Positions 1-6,431 are shown, numbered from the stretch's first letter. The stretch: DNA of 10,249 nt from Planctomycetaceae bacterium (GCA_007133715.1 SLMF01000741.1:1-10249); one strand, 5' to 3'. Made by a program: numbers and translations. The notes: generated by a model not told the origin, from the letters alone.

Positions 1-24
1 TCCTTTTTACCTTCCTTTTTACCC
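1..24. repeat. 12-bp tandem repeat, two copies
   Basis: Positions 1-12 and 13-24 are two copies of a 12-bp unit (TCCTTTTTACC plus one variable base, 11/12 identical). On the minus strand they encode a repeated Gly-Lys-Lys-Glu unit at the C-terminal end of the Rpn-family protein. Such lysine/glutamate-rich tails commonly vary in repeat number in this family. The array may continue past the left edge. Confidence 0.6.
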
Positions 25-767
25 CGCTCTTTTATAAGCTCAAGCAGTGTCATGATGTTCTCCTTGACCGGCAGGAATTCGTCCTGGACCGACTGAAGCG
101 CCTGCCACACTGCAGCTTCCTGATCCTCCTCTGTCACACTCATCAAATAGTATAACGCGCGCCGCAACTCCCGGCGAAGACGTTGGGGCGAGAAACTTTG
201 GCAAATGTCCCGCAAAATAGAGCGGAATTGCATCCACCCAAACGGCCTGCCTTCGCCGACGGTTTTTAACATGGCCAGTGCCAGACGCCCGGCCTGCGTG
301 CCTTTGAGCTGGCTTTCTTGCAACGAGCCCAGTTCCACCATGATCATCTGGAAATCCACCAGATACGGAGCCAGAATATCCCGCACGCCCGCTGGCAAAT
401 TGTATTCGCTGGACAGACTGCGAGACCGATTCCAAATGCCGCTCTGCAGTAAAACGACGGTCAGAATGCTGGGCAAAGGCTCGCCGTCTGGCGTTTCCTC
501 CAATTGGCGACTGATGTAGCAATGCAGTTGTCGAGGTGTCCTGTAGACGACTCGCTGCTTGTGCTCGAACAGCAACGTGATCCGATGCGATTGGCGTTGG
601 CCCGCCAGCCGAATCGAAAAACGCAGATCTGCGAATTCGCGCTGCAACTGGTCGGTCAGAAAATTCCCCGTCTCCAGCCGCAACGTCCGCCAGTCGAACA
701 ATTCCTGGACTTCGTCGGGCAGGTAGCCACGAAAGAACCCGCGAGCCTCCGGCAGCTCACGGAACAC
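1..767 (-). CDS. Rpn/YhgA-family PD-(D/E)XK nuclease, partial, start unclear
   Basis: Reading the minus strand from 803 down to 3 gives one uninterrupted frame whose product resembles the Rpn (recombination-promoting nuclease, 'YhgA-like putative transposase') family. Counted from the GTG at 767, the family-like landmarks are EARGFFRGYLP (7-17), DWRTLRLETGNF (25-36), the nuclease-fold Asp47 in FADLRF, and an E-x-K motif at Glu68/Lys70 in LLFEHKQ. The C-terminus ends in a charged GKKEGKKE tail typical of these proteins. About 255 codons lie in the window and the 3' end is beyond position 1, so most of a roughly 300-residue protein is here. Rpn proteins are DNA endonucleases linked to RecA-independent recombination. 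No ATG exists in this frame: the preceding in-frame stop is at 804-806 and the first usable codon is GTG 767. That GTG lies inside the conserved N-terminal region, because the NDAYTQSVF stretch (788-762) resembling the family's HDxxFxxxF start begins upstream of it. The gene may therefore be 5'-damaged. The frame begins inside the end of ilvD. Family call is confident; functionality is not. Confidence 0.8.
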   Translation of the reverse strand, partial: MFRELPEARGFFRGYLPDEVQELFDWRTLRLETGNFLTDQLQREFADLRFSIRLAGQRQSHRITLLFEHKQRVVYRTPRQLHCYISRQLEETPDGEPLPSILTVVLLQSGIWNRSRSLSSEYNLPAGVRDILAPYLVDFQMIMVELGSLQESQLKGTQAGRLALAMLKTVGEGRPFGWMQFRSILRDICQSFSPQRLRRELRRALYYLMSVTEEDQEAAVWQALQSVQDEFLPVKENIMTLLELIKERGKKEGKK

Positions 768-792
768 ACTTTGAGTGTAGGCATCGTTCCGC

Positions 793-2619
793 TCAGGACC
801 ACTTCAACACCGCTCCGGTGTTGGCGCTGGAGGCCAGCGCGGTGTACTTGCCGAGGTAGCCGGTCTGGCACCGCGGTGCGGGAGGTTGCCAGCTCTTGCG
901 TCGTTCTTCGAGTTCTTGATCCGAGAGGCGGACCTTCAGGCTACGTCCCGGGATGTCGATGTCGATGAGATCGCCGTCGCGCAACAAGCCGATCACGCCC
1001 CCGGCAGCGGCTTCTGGACTGACATGGCCGATGCAAGCTCCGGCCGTGCCGCCGCTGAACCGTCCGTCGGTAATCAGGGCGACCGTCTTGGCCAACTCGG
1101 GCGTGCCTTTGATGTAGCTGGTGGGGGCCAGCATTTCCTGCATCCCCGGCCCGCCCCGGGGACCTTCATAACGAATCACCACCACGTGGCCCGGCCGGAC
1201 GCGGCCGTTGAGGATCCCGGTGCAGGCCTCTTCCTGACTCTCGAAGATCACACAGGGGCCGGAATGCCGCAGCATCTCGGGGTCCACCCCCGCCGTCTTG
1301 ACCACCGCCCCGTCCTCTGCCAAGTTGCCGTACAGCACGCTCAAGCCACCTTCGGGCGAATAAGCTGTCTCGACCGTGCGGATGCAGTCTAGCGGGTCAA
1401 ACTCTCCGCGTTCCAGCAGTTCCACCACCCCGGCTCCCCCGGCCGTCGCGTTCTCCGTATGGACACTCAACTCGCTCCGCCGAGCCGTACTCAAGCCGTC
1501 GCGGCGGATCGTCTCGCCCCGTACCCGAATGTCATGCTGGCGAATATTCTCACCCAGGCTCTGGCCCGTGACGGTCAGCGCGTCTTCGCGCAACAAGCCC
1601 GGTTTACCCCGCATCAATTCGCCCAGGATCGTCGTGATCCCGCCCGCCGCTTGCACGTCCTCGATATGATAGATCCGCCCCTGATCGCCGGCCGAGGGGG
1701 CGACCCGGCAAATGTTGGGCGTCTGCCCGGACAACGCATCGATGTCCTGCATCGTAAAAGGCACTCCGGCTTCCTGGGCAATCGCCAGGATGTGCAGCAC
1801 CGTATTGGTGGAACCGCCCATCGCCATGTCCAGGATCATCGCGTTGTCAAACGCCGCCCGCGTCATCACCTCGCGAGCCTTCGGGCCGTCTTGCAGGGCC
1901 ATTTCCACGATCCGCTTCGCCGCCGCCGCATACAACGCCCGACGATCCTCGCTGGTCGCCAGAATCGTCCCGTTGCCGGGCAAAGCAATCCCCAACGCCT
2001 CGGCCAGACAATTCATGCTGTTGGCCGTAAACATCCCCGAACAGCTGCCGCAGGTCGGGCAGGCATGGTTCTCGATGTCCGCCAACGTCCGATCGTCGAT
2101 CCGACCCGCATTCCGCTGGGTCACCGCATAAAACGCATCGATCAAGTCCACGTTCCGGCCGTCCTCGGTACGCCCGGCTTCCATCGGGCCCCCACTGACG
2201 AAAATCGCCGGAATGTTGCACCGCGCCGCACCCATCATCATCCCGGGCACAATCTTGTCACAGTTGGGAATGCAAATCATGGCATCAAAACGATGCGCCT
2301 CGATCATCGACTCGACACAATCCGCAATCAACTCGCGACTGGGCAAAGAAAACTTCATCCCCAAATGCCCCATCGCGATCCCGTCGTCGATGCCGATCGT
2401 GTTGAAGATGAAGGGGACCCCGCCGGCCGCTCGCACCTGCTCCTTGATGAAATAACCGACTTTGTCCAAGTGGGCGTGGCCCGGGATGATGTCGACGAAC
2501 GAGTTCACGACGGCGATAAACGGTTTATCCAAGTCCGCATCGCGAAAATTGCCGGTCCCCTTGAGAAGACTGCGGTGCGGTGCCCGCTCGACGCCTCGTT
2601 TGATCAGATCGCTTCTCAT
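793..2619 (-). CDS. ilvD: Dihydroxyacid dehydratase (EC 4.2.1.9)
   Basis: This enzyme dehydrates 2,3-dihydroxy-isovalerate and 2,3-dihydroxy-3-methylvalerate to the 2-oxo acids, the third common step of valine and isoleucine synthesis (also supplying leucine and pantothenate), in the cytosol. The 608-residue product is full length and collinear with E. coli IlvD. It starts MRSDLIKRGVERAPHRSLL, followed by NSFVDIIPGHAHL, DDGIAMGH (79-85), CIPNCDK (Cys120), CPTCGSCSGMFTANSMN (Cys187, Cys190, Cys193), the MGGSTNTVLH block, VVIRYEGPRGGPGMQEM and LITDGRFSGGT near the C-terminus. At the position of the first cluster cysteine of [2Fe-2S]-type enzymes (Pro-Cys-Asn) it has Pro-Gly-His, as in E. coli, so I infer an oxygen- and superoxide-sensitive [4Fe-4S] enzyme. 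Start ATG 2619 matches the family N-terminus; the ribosome site is weak (GGTGGCGAG just upstream). It follows the superoxide dismutase gene after 180 bp, and its last codons overlap the open Rpn frame. Confidence 0.97.
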   Translation of the reverse strand: MRSDLIKRGVERAPHRSLLKGTGNFRDADLDKPFIAVVNSFVDIIPGHAHLDKVGYFIKEQVRAAGGVPFIFNTIGIDDGIAMGHLGMKFSLPSRELIADCVESMIEAHRFDAMICIPNCDKIVPGMMMGAARCNIPAIFVSGGPMEAGRTEDGRNVDLIDAFYAVTQRNAGRIDDRTLADIENHACPTCGSCSGMFTANSMNCLAEALGIALPGNGTILATSEDRRALYAAAAKRIVEMALQDGPKAREVMTRAAFDNAMILDMAMGGSTNTVLHILAIAQEAGVPFTMQDIDALSGQTPNICRVAPSAGDQGRIYHIEDVQAAGGITTILGELMRGKPGLLREDALTVTGQSLGENIRQHDIRVRGETIRRDGLSTARRSELSVHTENATAGGAGVVELLERGEFDPLDCIRTVETAYSPEGGLSVLYGNLAEDGAVVKTAGVDPEMLRHSGPCVIFESQEEACTGILNGRVRPGHVVVIRYEGPRGGPGMQEMLAPTSYIKGTPELAKTVALITDGRFSGGTAGACIGHVSPEAAAGGVIGLLRDGDLIDIDIPGRSLKVRLSDQELEERRKSWQPPAPRCQTGYLGKYTALASSANTGAVLKWS

Positions 2620-2735
2620 TCGCTCGCCACCCTACTGCATAGAAGTATCAGCAAACCGGCCCGCACGGGGCTCCCTAGACGCCCCCGTCGACGCGACCGG
2701 AAACAATGCACCGCTCCCCAAAGCGGCAGACCACC

Positions 2736-2773
2736 ATTGTACTCGCCGCCCGCCAAAGCGAAAGTGCGGGCGG
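2736..2773 (-). promoter_or_regulatory. 8-bp inverted repeat and -10-like box before ilvD
   Basis: In the 180-bp gap between the superoxide dismutase stop and the ilvD start, CCGCCCGC (2746-2753) and GCGGGCGG (2766-2773) form a perfect 8-bp inverted repeat with a 12-nt loop. Immediately downstream on the minus strand is a TACAAT hexamer (2741-2736), a 5/6 match to a -10 box, but with no good -35 box at 16-18 bp. The palindrome would sit around the -35 region, so it could be an operator, or simply a terminator-like hairpin for the upstream gene. There is no T-run. Evidence is weak. Confidence 0.25.
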
Positions 2774-2799
2774 GGCAAGCTTCTCGACGTGCTTCGGGA

Positions 2800-3429
2800 T
2801 CAACCTCGGGCCCGCGCAAATCGCTCCGCGACCGCTTCCCAGTTGACCACGTTCCAAAACGCGCCGATGTATTCCGGACGCCGGTTCTGATACTTCAAAT
2901 AATAGGCGTGCTCCCAAACGTCCAAACCCAGCAGCGGCGTGCCGGCGATGCCGGCAACCGATTCACCCATCAGCGGGGAGTCCTGGTTCGCCGTCGAACC
3001 GATCGCCAGTTTGCCCGTCGAATCCAGGTACAGCCACGCCCAGCCGCTGCCAAAACGGGTGGCGGCGGCGTTGCTGAACGCTTCCTTCAACTGCTCGAAA
3101 CCGCCCAGTTCGGCATCGATTGCACGGGCCAGTGCGCCGGTCGGTTGGCCGCCTCCCCCCCCGCTCATCACCGTCCAGAACAGCGAATGATTGGCATGAC
3201 CACCCCCGTGATTGCGGGCGGCCGTACGGATCTCCTCGGGGACGGCCCCCAAGTCGCTGATCAACGCCTCGACCGGTTTCTCACCCCACACGGTGTCGGC
3301 CACCGCGGCGTTGACCTTGTCCACATACGTCTGGTGGTGCTTGGTATGGTGGATTTCCATGGTTTGGGCATCGATGTACGGTTCCAAGGCGTCGTAAGCG
3401 TAGGGCAGGTCGGGCAATGTGTAAGCCAT
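2800..3429 (-). CDS. sodA: Superoxide dismutase, Mn-type of the Fe/Mn family
   Basis: It dismutates superoxide to oxygen and hydrogen peroxide. The 209-residue protein shows the full family layout: N-terminal helical hairpin with IHHTKHHQTYV (metal ligand His27), GGGHANHSLFW (ligand His81), and the C-terminal DVWEHAYYL motif (ligands Asp170 and His174). Gln149 in TANQDSPLM, together with the HANHSLFW and DVWEHAYY signatures, points to a Mn-preferring rather than Fe-preferring enzyme; a cambialistic enzyme cannot be excluded. There is no signal peptide, so it is probably cytosolic. Start ATG 3429 is supported by an AAGGAA ribosome site about 7 bases upstream and by the family N-terminus (MAYTLPDLPYAYDALEP). 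It stands between the CDGSH-glutamate synthase gene (194 bp upstream) and ilvD (180 bp downstream), and a plausible promoter lies in the upstream gap. Confidence 0.96.
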   Translation of the reverse strand: MAYTLPDLPYAYDALEPYIDAQTMEIHHTKHHQTYVDKVNAAVADTVWGEKPVEALISDLGAVPEEIRTAARNHGGGHANHSLFWTVMSGGGGGQPTGALARAIDAELGGFEQLKEAFSNAAATRFGSGWAWLYLDSTGKLAIGSTANQDSPLMGESVAGIAGTPLLGLDVWEHAYYLKYQNRRPEYIGAFWNVVNWEAVAERFARARG

Positions 3430-3511
3430 GTGTCGTTTCCTTAGTTTTTCAGCATCGTTTCGAATTCAAACCGAGACGGGCAACCCGCCTCGCAGCTTCT
3501 CACTCTGAGGC

Positions 3512-3540
3512 ACGATAGGGGATTCGAGGCAACTTGCCAA
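3512..3540 (-). promoter_or_regulatory. Candidate sigma70-type promoter for the superoxide dismutase gene
   Basis: On the minus strand TTGGCA (3540-3535, 5/6 to TTGACA) and TATCGT (3517-3512, 4/6 to TATAAT) are separated by 17 bp. The -10 box lies about 80 bp before the ATG at 3429. The gap 3430-3623 otherwise holds only short, unconvincing hairpins and no coding signal I trust. Position and spacing fit, but the -10 is weak. Confidence 0.4.
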
Positions 3541-3623
3541 TCGGCCCGGCCCGATTTCTCCGCAGCCGCGGTGGTCGCCAGCGAAACGCTCCCGGCCGCG
3601 ATACGGTTCCCCGTGCGGGACAT

Positions 3624-5375
3624 TCAGACCGAGTCGACAACCTCAGGCGGCGAATCCCCGGCAAATGCCACGCCCGTCAGCTCGGCCGTCTGACGGTCCC
3701 AGGCGGAGAGATCGTGTTTCGAGAAACGGTCCAGCCGGTCGTGGCCGCAGCCGCGGGCCAAGGCCTTCATCAGTTCGACCGAGGCGGTCAGGAAGCGAGC
3801 CAAGCGAGCGGCTGCCGTCTCGATGTCCAGACGGGCTCGGAGTTCGGCACGCTGCGTGGCGATCCCGGCCGGGCAGTGGTTCGTGTTGCAAATCCGCGCG
3901 CCGACACAGCCGATGGCTTGCATCGCGGCGTTGCCCAAAGCGACGCCATCCGCTCCCAGACAGAGCGCCTTGACGAAATCGGCCGGGGTCCGCAGCCCGC
4001 CTGTGACGATCAGCGTGATATCCGAACAGCCGCGGCGGTCCAGATGCCGCCGGGCACGCGCCAAAGCGGGCAGGGTCGGCACGGATATGTGGTTGCGGAA
4101 TAACAGGGGCGCCGCACCGGTTCCTCCCCCACGCCCGTCCAACACCAGGTAATCGACACCACTGGCCAAGGCGAAATCGATGTCGGCTTCGATGTGCTGG
4201 GCCGACATCTTCATCCCGATCGGGATCCCCCCGGATCGCTCGCGGACACGATCCGAAAAACGGCGGAAATCGTCCGGCGTGACCAAATCGGCAAAGGTGG
4301 CCGGAGAGACGGCCGGTTGACCTTCCGGCAAGCGACGCAACCGGGCGATCTTGCCCTGGACCTTGCTGCCCGGCAGGTGGCCGCCAATCCCCGTCTTGGC
4401 CGCCTGGCCCGCTTTGAAGTGGAACGCCTGAATCCCCTCCAACAACGCTTCGGAATAGCCGAAAGCGGCCGAGCCCAGTTCGAACAGATATCGCGAATTG
4501 GCCGCCTGCTCTTCCGGCAGCATGCCGCCTTCCCCCGAACAGATACCCGTCCCCGCCTGCTCAGCACCCCCAGCCAACGCGGTTTTCGCCTCCTCCGAAA
4601 GCGCCCCGAAACTCATGTCCGTCACCAGCAGGGGGATCCTCAGCGACAACGGCCGCGCTGCACGCGGACCGATCACCAATTCGCTGGATACCGCCGCATC
4701 CTCGAACAACGGGCGGCGAGCCAGTTGGGCCGTCAAAATCTGCAGGTCGCCCCACCGCGGCAACTCCGAGCAGGGGACCCCCATCGCCGCCATCTCGCCA
4801 TGCGAACCGGTCTTCGTCAAACCGTCCCGAGCCAAAGCATGGACCATCTCCAACGCGGGTTCCTCCGGTGTGTTCCGCGGAGCAGGAGCCGGGGCAGCTG
4901 CCGGCTCGGCTGCGTCGCCCGCCGTCGCAGGTAGTTTGTCCAGCTTGGTATGGCTACCGTCACAATACGGGGCCTTCCCGGTCCGCTTGCACAAACACAG
5001 AGCCGCTTTCTTGGCTCCCTCCACCGTGAACTCCAGCGGCTGGAAGCCCGTCCCCCGGTGCGAACCGTCGCAAAAGGGTTGCGAACGCGACTTGCCGCAC
5101 GAACACCAGAAATGCGAGCCCGGTTCCAAGGCGATGCGTACGGGGCGTGTCCCCGCGATCCGCGGTAATTCGGCTTCCCCTTCGACCCGCGTGGCAGGCA
5201 CCGTCGCCGGAGTGGCTGACGCTGCAGCACGCGGAACATCCGCTGCCAAGCCCTCAGGGGACAACACCCCGCCCGCCGCTCCCGGACGCCCACGCAGCCA
5301 GAACATGGCCAAGGTGGCTGCAAAGCCAATTCCCACAAAAGCCAAACCCAACAGGGTATTGATCGCAGGCCCCAT
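3624..5375 (-). CDS. Membrane-anchored double-CDGSH / FMN-binding glutamate synthase-domain protein
   Basis: A 583-residue three-part protein. Residues about 5-27 form one hydrophobic helix, followed by an Ala/Pro-rich linker. Residues 91-106 and 127-142 are two exact CDGSH motifs (C-x-C-x2-S/T-x3-P-x-C-D-G-S-H; ligands Cys91, Cys93, Cys102, His106 and Cys127, Cys129, Cys138, His142), each expected to bind a [2Fe-2S] cluster. After a second Ala/Pro linker (150-170), residues about 175-575 match the FMN-binding synthase domain of GltB: SFGALSEEAK, GTGICSGEGGMLPEEQ, AFHFKAGQAAKTGIGGHLPG, GRGGGTGAAP (415-423) and the [3Fe-4S] cysteines Cys490, Cys496, Cys501 in C-x5-C-x4-C. The glutamine amidotransferase domain of classical GltB is absent, so real glutamate synthesis is uncertain. 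A flavin/Fe-S oxidoreductase role is inferred. ATG 5375 has a good GAGAGGA ribosome site. It starts 42 bp after the cytochrome c stop, suggesting an operon with the rubredoxin gene. Confidence 0.9.
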   Translation of the reverse strand: MGPAINTLLGLAFVGIGFAATLAMFWLRGRPGAAGGVLSPEGLAADVPRAAASATPATVPATRVEGEAELPRIAGTRPVRIALEPGSHFWCSCGKSRSQPFCDGSHRGTGFQPLEFTVEGAKKAALCLCKRTGKAPYCDGSHTKLDKLPATAGDAAEPAAAPAPAPRNTPEEPALEMVHALARDGLTKTGSHGEMAAMGVPCSELPRWGDLQILTAQLARRPLFEDAAVSSELVIGPRAARPLSLRIPLLVTDMSFGALSEEAKTALAGGAEQAGTGICSGEGGMLPEEQAANSRYLFELGSAAFGYSEALLEGIQAFHFKAGQAAKTGIGGHLPGSKVQGKIARLRRLPEGQPAVSPATFADLVTPDDFRRFSDRVRERSGGIPIGMKMSAQHIEADIDFALASGVDYLVLDGRGGGTGAAPLLFRNHISVPTLPALARARRHLDRRGCSDITLIVTGGLRTPADFVKALCLGADGVALGNAAMQAIGCVGARICNTNHCPAGIATQRAELRARLDIETAAARLARFLTASVELMKALARGCGHDRLDRFSKHDLSAWDRQTAELTGVAFAGDSPPEVVDSV

Positions 5376-5417
5376 CTCGCATCCTCTCGCGTCAAAAAAC
5401 TTCCAGCATACCCGGCC

Positions 5418-5636
5418 TCAGGCATCCGACGCGTCCGCATACGTCGCCGTCAGATACCGGATGATCTGGGACAGTTCCTCCGGAGTGGCCACCAAGCCTT
5501 CATCCACCATCCGCGTTACCAAATCCCGCGCGGCTTCCGCCGAAGTCGGCGGGAACATGTCCACCAGCGATGTCGGGTGGCATTGCGAACACTTGGATTC
5601 GAACACCGGAGTCGCGGCGTCCACGTCGCAACGCAA
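5418..5636 (-). CDS. Cytochrome c domain, frame-shifted from the rubredoxin gene
   Basis: This short frame encodes a compact c-type cytochrome domain: a CSQCH heme site (codons 5591-5577), then a helix, a Met in VTRMVDEG that could be the axial ligand, and a C-terminal IIRYLTATYADA helix as in monoheme c-type cytochromes. Taken alone (TTG at 5636, 72 residues) it has no signal peptide or membrane anchor, so the heme could not be attached outside the membrane. It makes best sense as the C-terminal domain of the rubredoxin/membrane protein encoded just upstream in another frame. Skipping one base between about 5640 and 5600 would give one protein of about 220 residues. The 42-bp gap to the CDGSH-glutamate synthase gene suggests cotranscription. 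The domain call is firm; the gene structure is not. Confidence 0.75.
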   Translation of the reverse strand: MRCDVDAATPVFESKCSQCHPTSLVDMFPPTSAEAARDLVTRMVDEGLVATPEELSQIIRYLTATYADASDA

Positions 5637-6081
5637 ACGGTGTCGAAATGCCGATCAAAACCCTCGCAGAAACCAGCAGCGAGATGCCCAACCGGGGGAC
5701 GAGCGACGCGTCCAGTGTGGGAAAAAAACGCACCAACAGGATCTTCAGCAGCAGCACCGTCCCGATCGCGATCCCCAACACGATCTGCACCACCGTTCGT
5801 GGCGGAAACTCAATCTGGTAGGTCCACAACCGAGGCACCATTTGCCACAGCATCAGCAGATAGATGGCGACGAAGGCATAGCCCAGCCAGCGGTGAGCGA
5901 GGCGAAAATTGGCGGGAAAGCCTGCGGGAACGCCAGCTGCCGGCGAACCGGCCGGAGAAAAGGCAGCCCGCGATGCGCCGCACGCGGGACAGACCCAGTC
6001 GTGAGGGAGTTCGTCCCAAGCCGTCCCCTGGTTCGCCTCCTGATAAACATCTCCACATACCGAACACTGATATCGAGCCAT
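5500..6081 (-). CDS. Rubredoxin domain plus three-helix membrane domain
   Basis: Residues 1-40 are a rubredoxin-like domain with iron ligands Cys6, Cys9 (CSVCGDVY) and Cys31, Cys34 (VCPACG), plus the usual aromatic and Pro residues (TAWDELPHDWVCP). A Pro/Ala/Gly linker (41-58) leads to three predicted membrane helices, about 64-84, 97-118 and 128-148. His63 just before the first helix is a possible heme or surface ligand. After about residue 150 the frame gives an Arg/Gly-rich tail with no resemblance to anything, ending at 5500. In the shifted frame a cytochrome c domain follows instead. ATG 6081 is chosen over earlier codons because the rubredoxin fold begins right after it (MARYQCSVCG) and a GAGGCGG ribosome site precedes it. 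The likely role is one-electron transfer at the membrane, perhaps to the CDGSH-glutamate synthase protein encoded next; the partner is inference. Confidence 0.8.
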   Translation of the reverse strand: MARYQCSVCGDVYQEANQGTAWDELPHDWVCPACGASRAAFSPAGSPAAGVPAGFPANFRLAHRWLGYAFVAIYLLMLWQMVPRLWTYQIEFPPRTVVQIVLGIAIGTVLLLKILLVRFFPTLDASLVPRLGISLLVSARVLIGISTPFALRRGRRDSGVRIQVFAMPPDIAGGHVPADFGGSRAGFGNADGG

Positions 6082-6163
6082 CAGCCGCCTCGTTCCCTGA
6101 AGTACGGCGAAAGCTCGACCTGACACCCCGCGGAGGCCCGCGAAATCTGTCGCCGCATTCTTG

Positions 6164-6192
6164 ATTTTAGAGCAAGCAACCCCTGACAACAA
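6164..6192 (-). promoter_or_regulatory. Possible promoter of the rubredoxin operon
   Basis: On the minus strand TAAAAT (6169-6164, 5/6 to TATAAT) lies 17 bp downstream of TTGTTG (6192-6187, 3/6 to TTGACA); a better hexamer TTGTCA overlaps but leaves only a 14-bp spacer. It is about 83 bp upstream of the ATG at 6081. Its location after the palindromic element and before the first gene of the set is sensible, but the -35 is poor. Confidence 0.3.
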
Positions 6193-6299
6193 CAGCCGCC
6201 CTCAAGCCAGGATGGGTGCCCATATCGCCCTCGCGAATCGGACAGACGAAGTGGCCGGTGCTTGGTGCGTTGTTGGAGAGCTCTTGGCAAGCGAGCATG

Positions 6300-6431
6300 A
6301 TAAGCACCCGGACACGGGTTTCTTAACGGAACCAAAGAAGTAGGACGGACACTCTTGTCCGTCATTTCCCGCACGACGGGCAGGAGTGTCCGTCATACAT
6401 TGTGTTAGGAAACTCATGGCCGGGTGCTTAT
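6300..6431. repeat. 132-bp nested inverted-repeat element (REP- or MITE-like)
   Basis: The outer arms are 6300-6329 and about 6403-6431: ATAAGCACCCGG on the left pairs with CCGGGTGCTTAT on the right without mismatch, and similarity continues inward (GTTTCTTAAC against GTTTCCTAAC) with a few mismatches. The inner arms are 6344-6363 and 6375-6394: the left arm GACGGACACTCTTGTCCGTC and the reverse complement of the right arm match at 18 of 20 bases, with an 11-nt loop. Each inner arm is itself a palindrome (GACGGACA/TGTCCGTC around four bases in the left arm), so a cruciform or clover-leaf fold is possible. The element lies in the 405-bp gap 6082-6486, which has no convincing gene. It could be a non-autonomous mobile repeat, a REP-type element, or a transcription barrier after the ThuA gene. 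No clear target duplication flanks it. Confidence 0.75.

Noticed and set aside
40..522. Minus-strand 160-codon frame near the left edge
   Set aside because: It reads the Rpn-family gene in the wrong frame; the frame shifted by one base gives the recognisable Rpn sequence.
1459..3444. Long plus-strand open frame of 661 codons opposite ilvD and the superoxide dismutase gene
   Set aside because: It spans two well-identified minus-strand genes and their gap, and its product is low-complexity Arg/His/Pro-rich with no recognisable domain; it is the antisense shadow of GC-rich coding DNA.
3441..3623. Small minus-strand frame of 60 codons between the glutamate synthase-domain and superoxide dismutase genes
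   Set aside because: No recognisable domain or ribosome site, and it overlaps the candidate superoxide dismutase promoter.
4498..6123. Long plus-strand open frame of 541 codons opposite the CDGSH-glutamate synthase and rubredoxin genes
   Set aside because: It is antisense to two genes with clear metal-binding motifs, and its product has no domain signals.
6344..6394. Palindromes considered as a CRISPR array or rho-independent terminator
   Set aside because: There are only two arms in inverted, not direct, orientation, with no spacers, and no T-run follows on either strand.
6202..6417. Small minus-strand frame of 71 codons across the palindromic element
   Set aside because: Most of it is translation of the inverted repeat, with no ribosome site or domain; such frames arise wherever the repeat is present.
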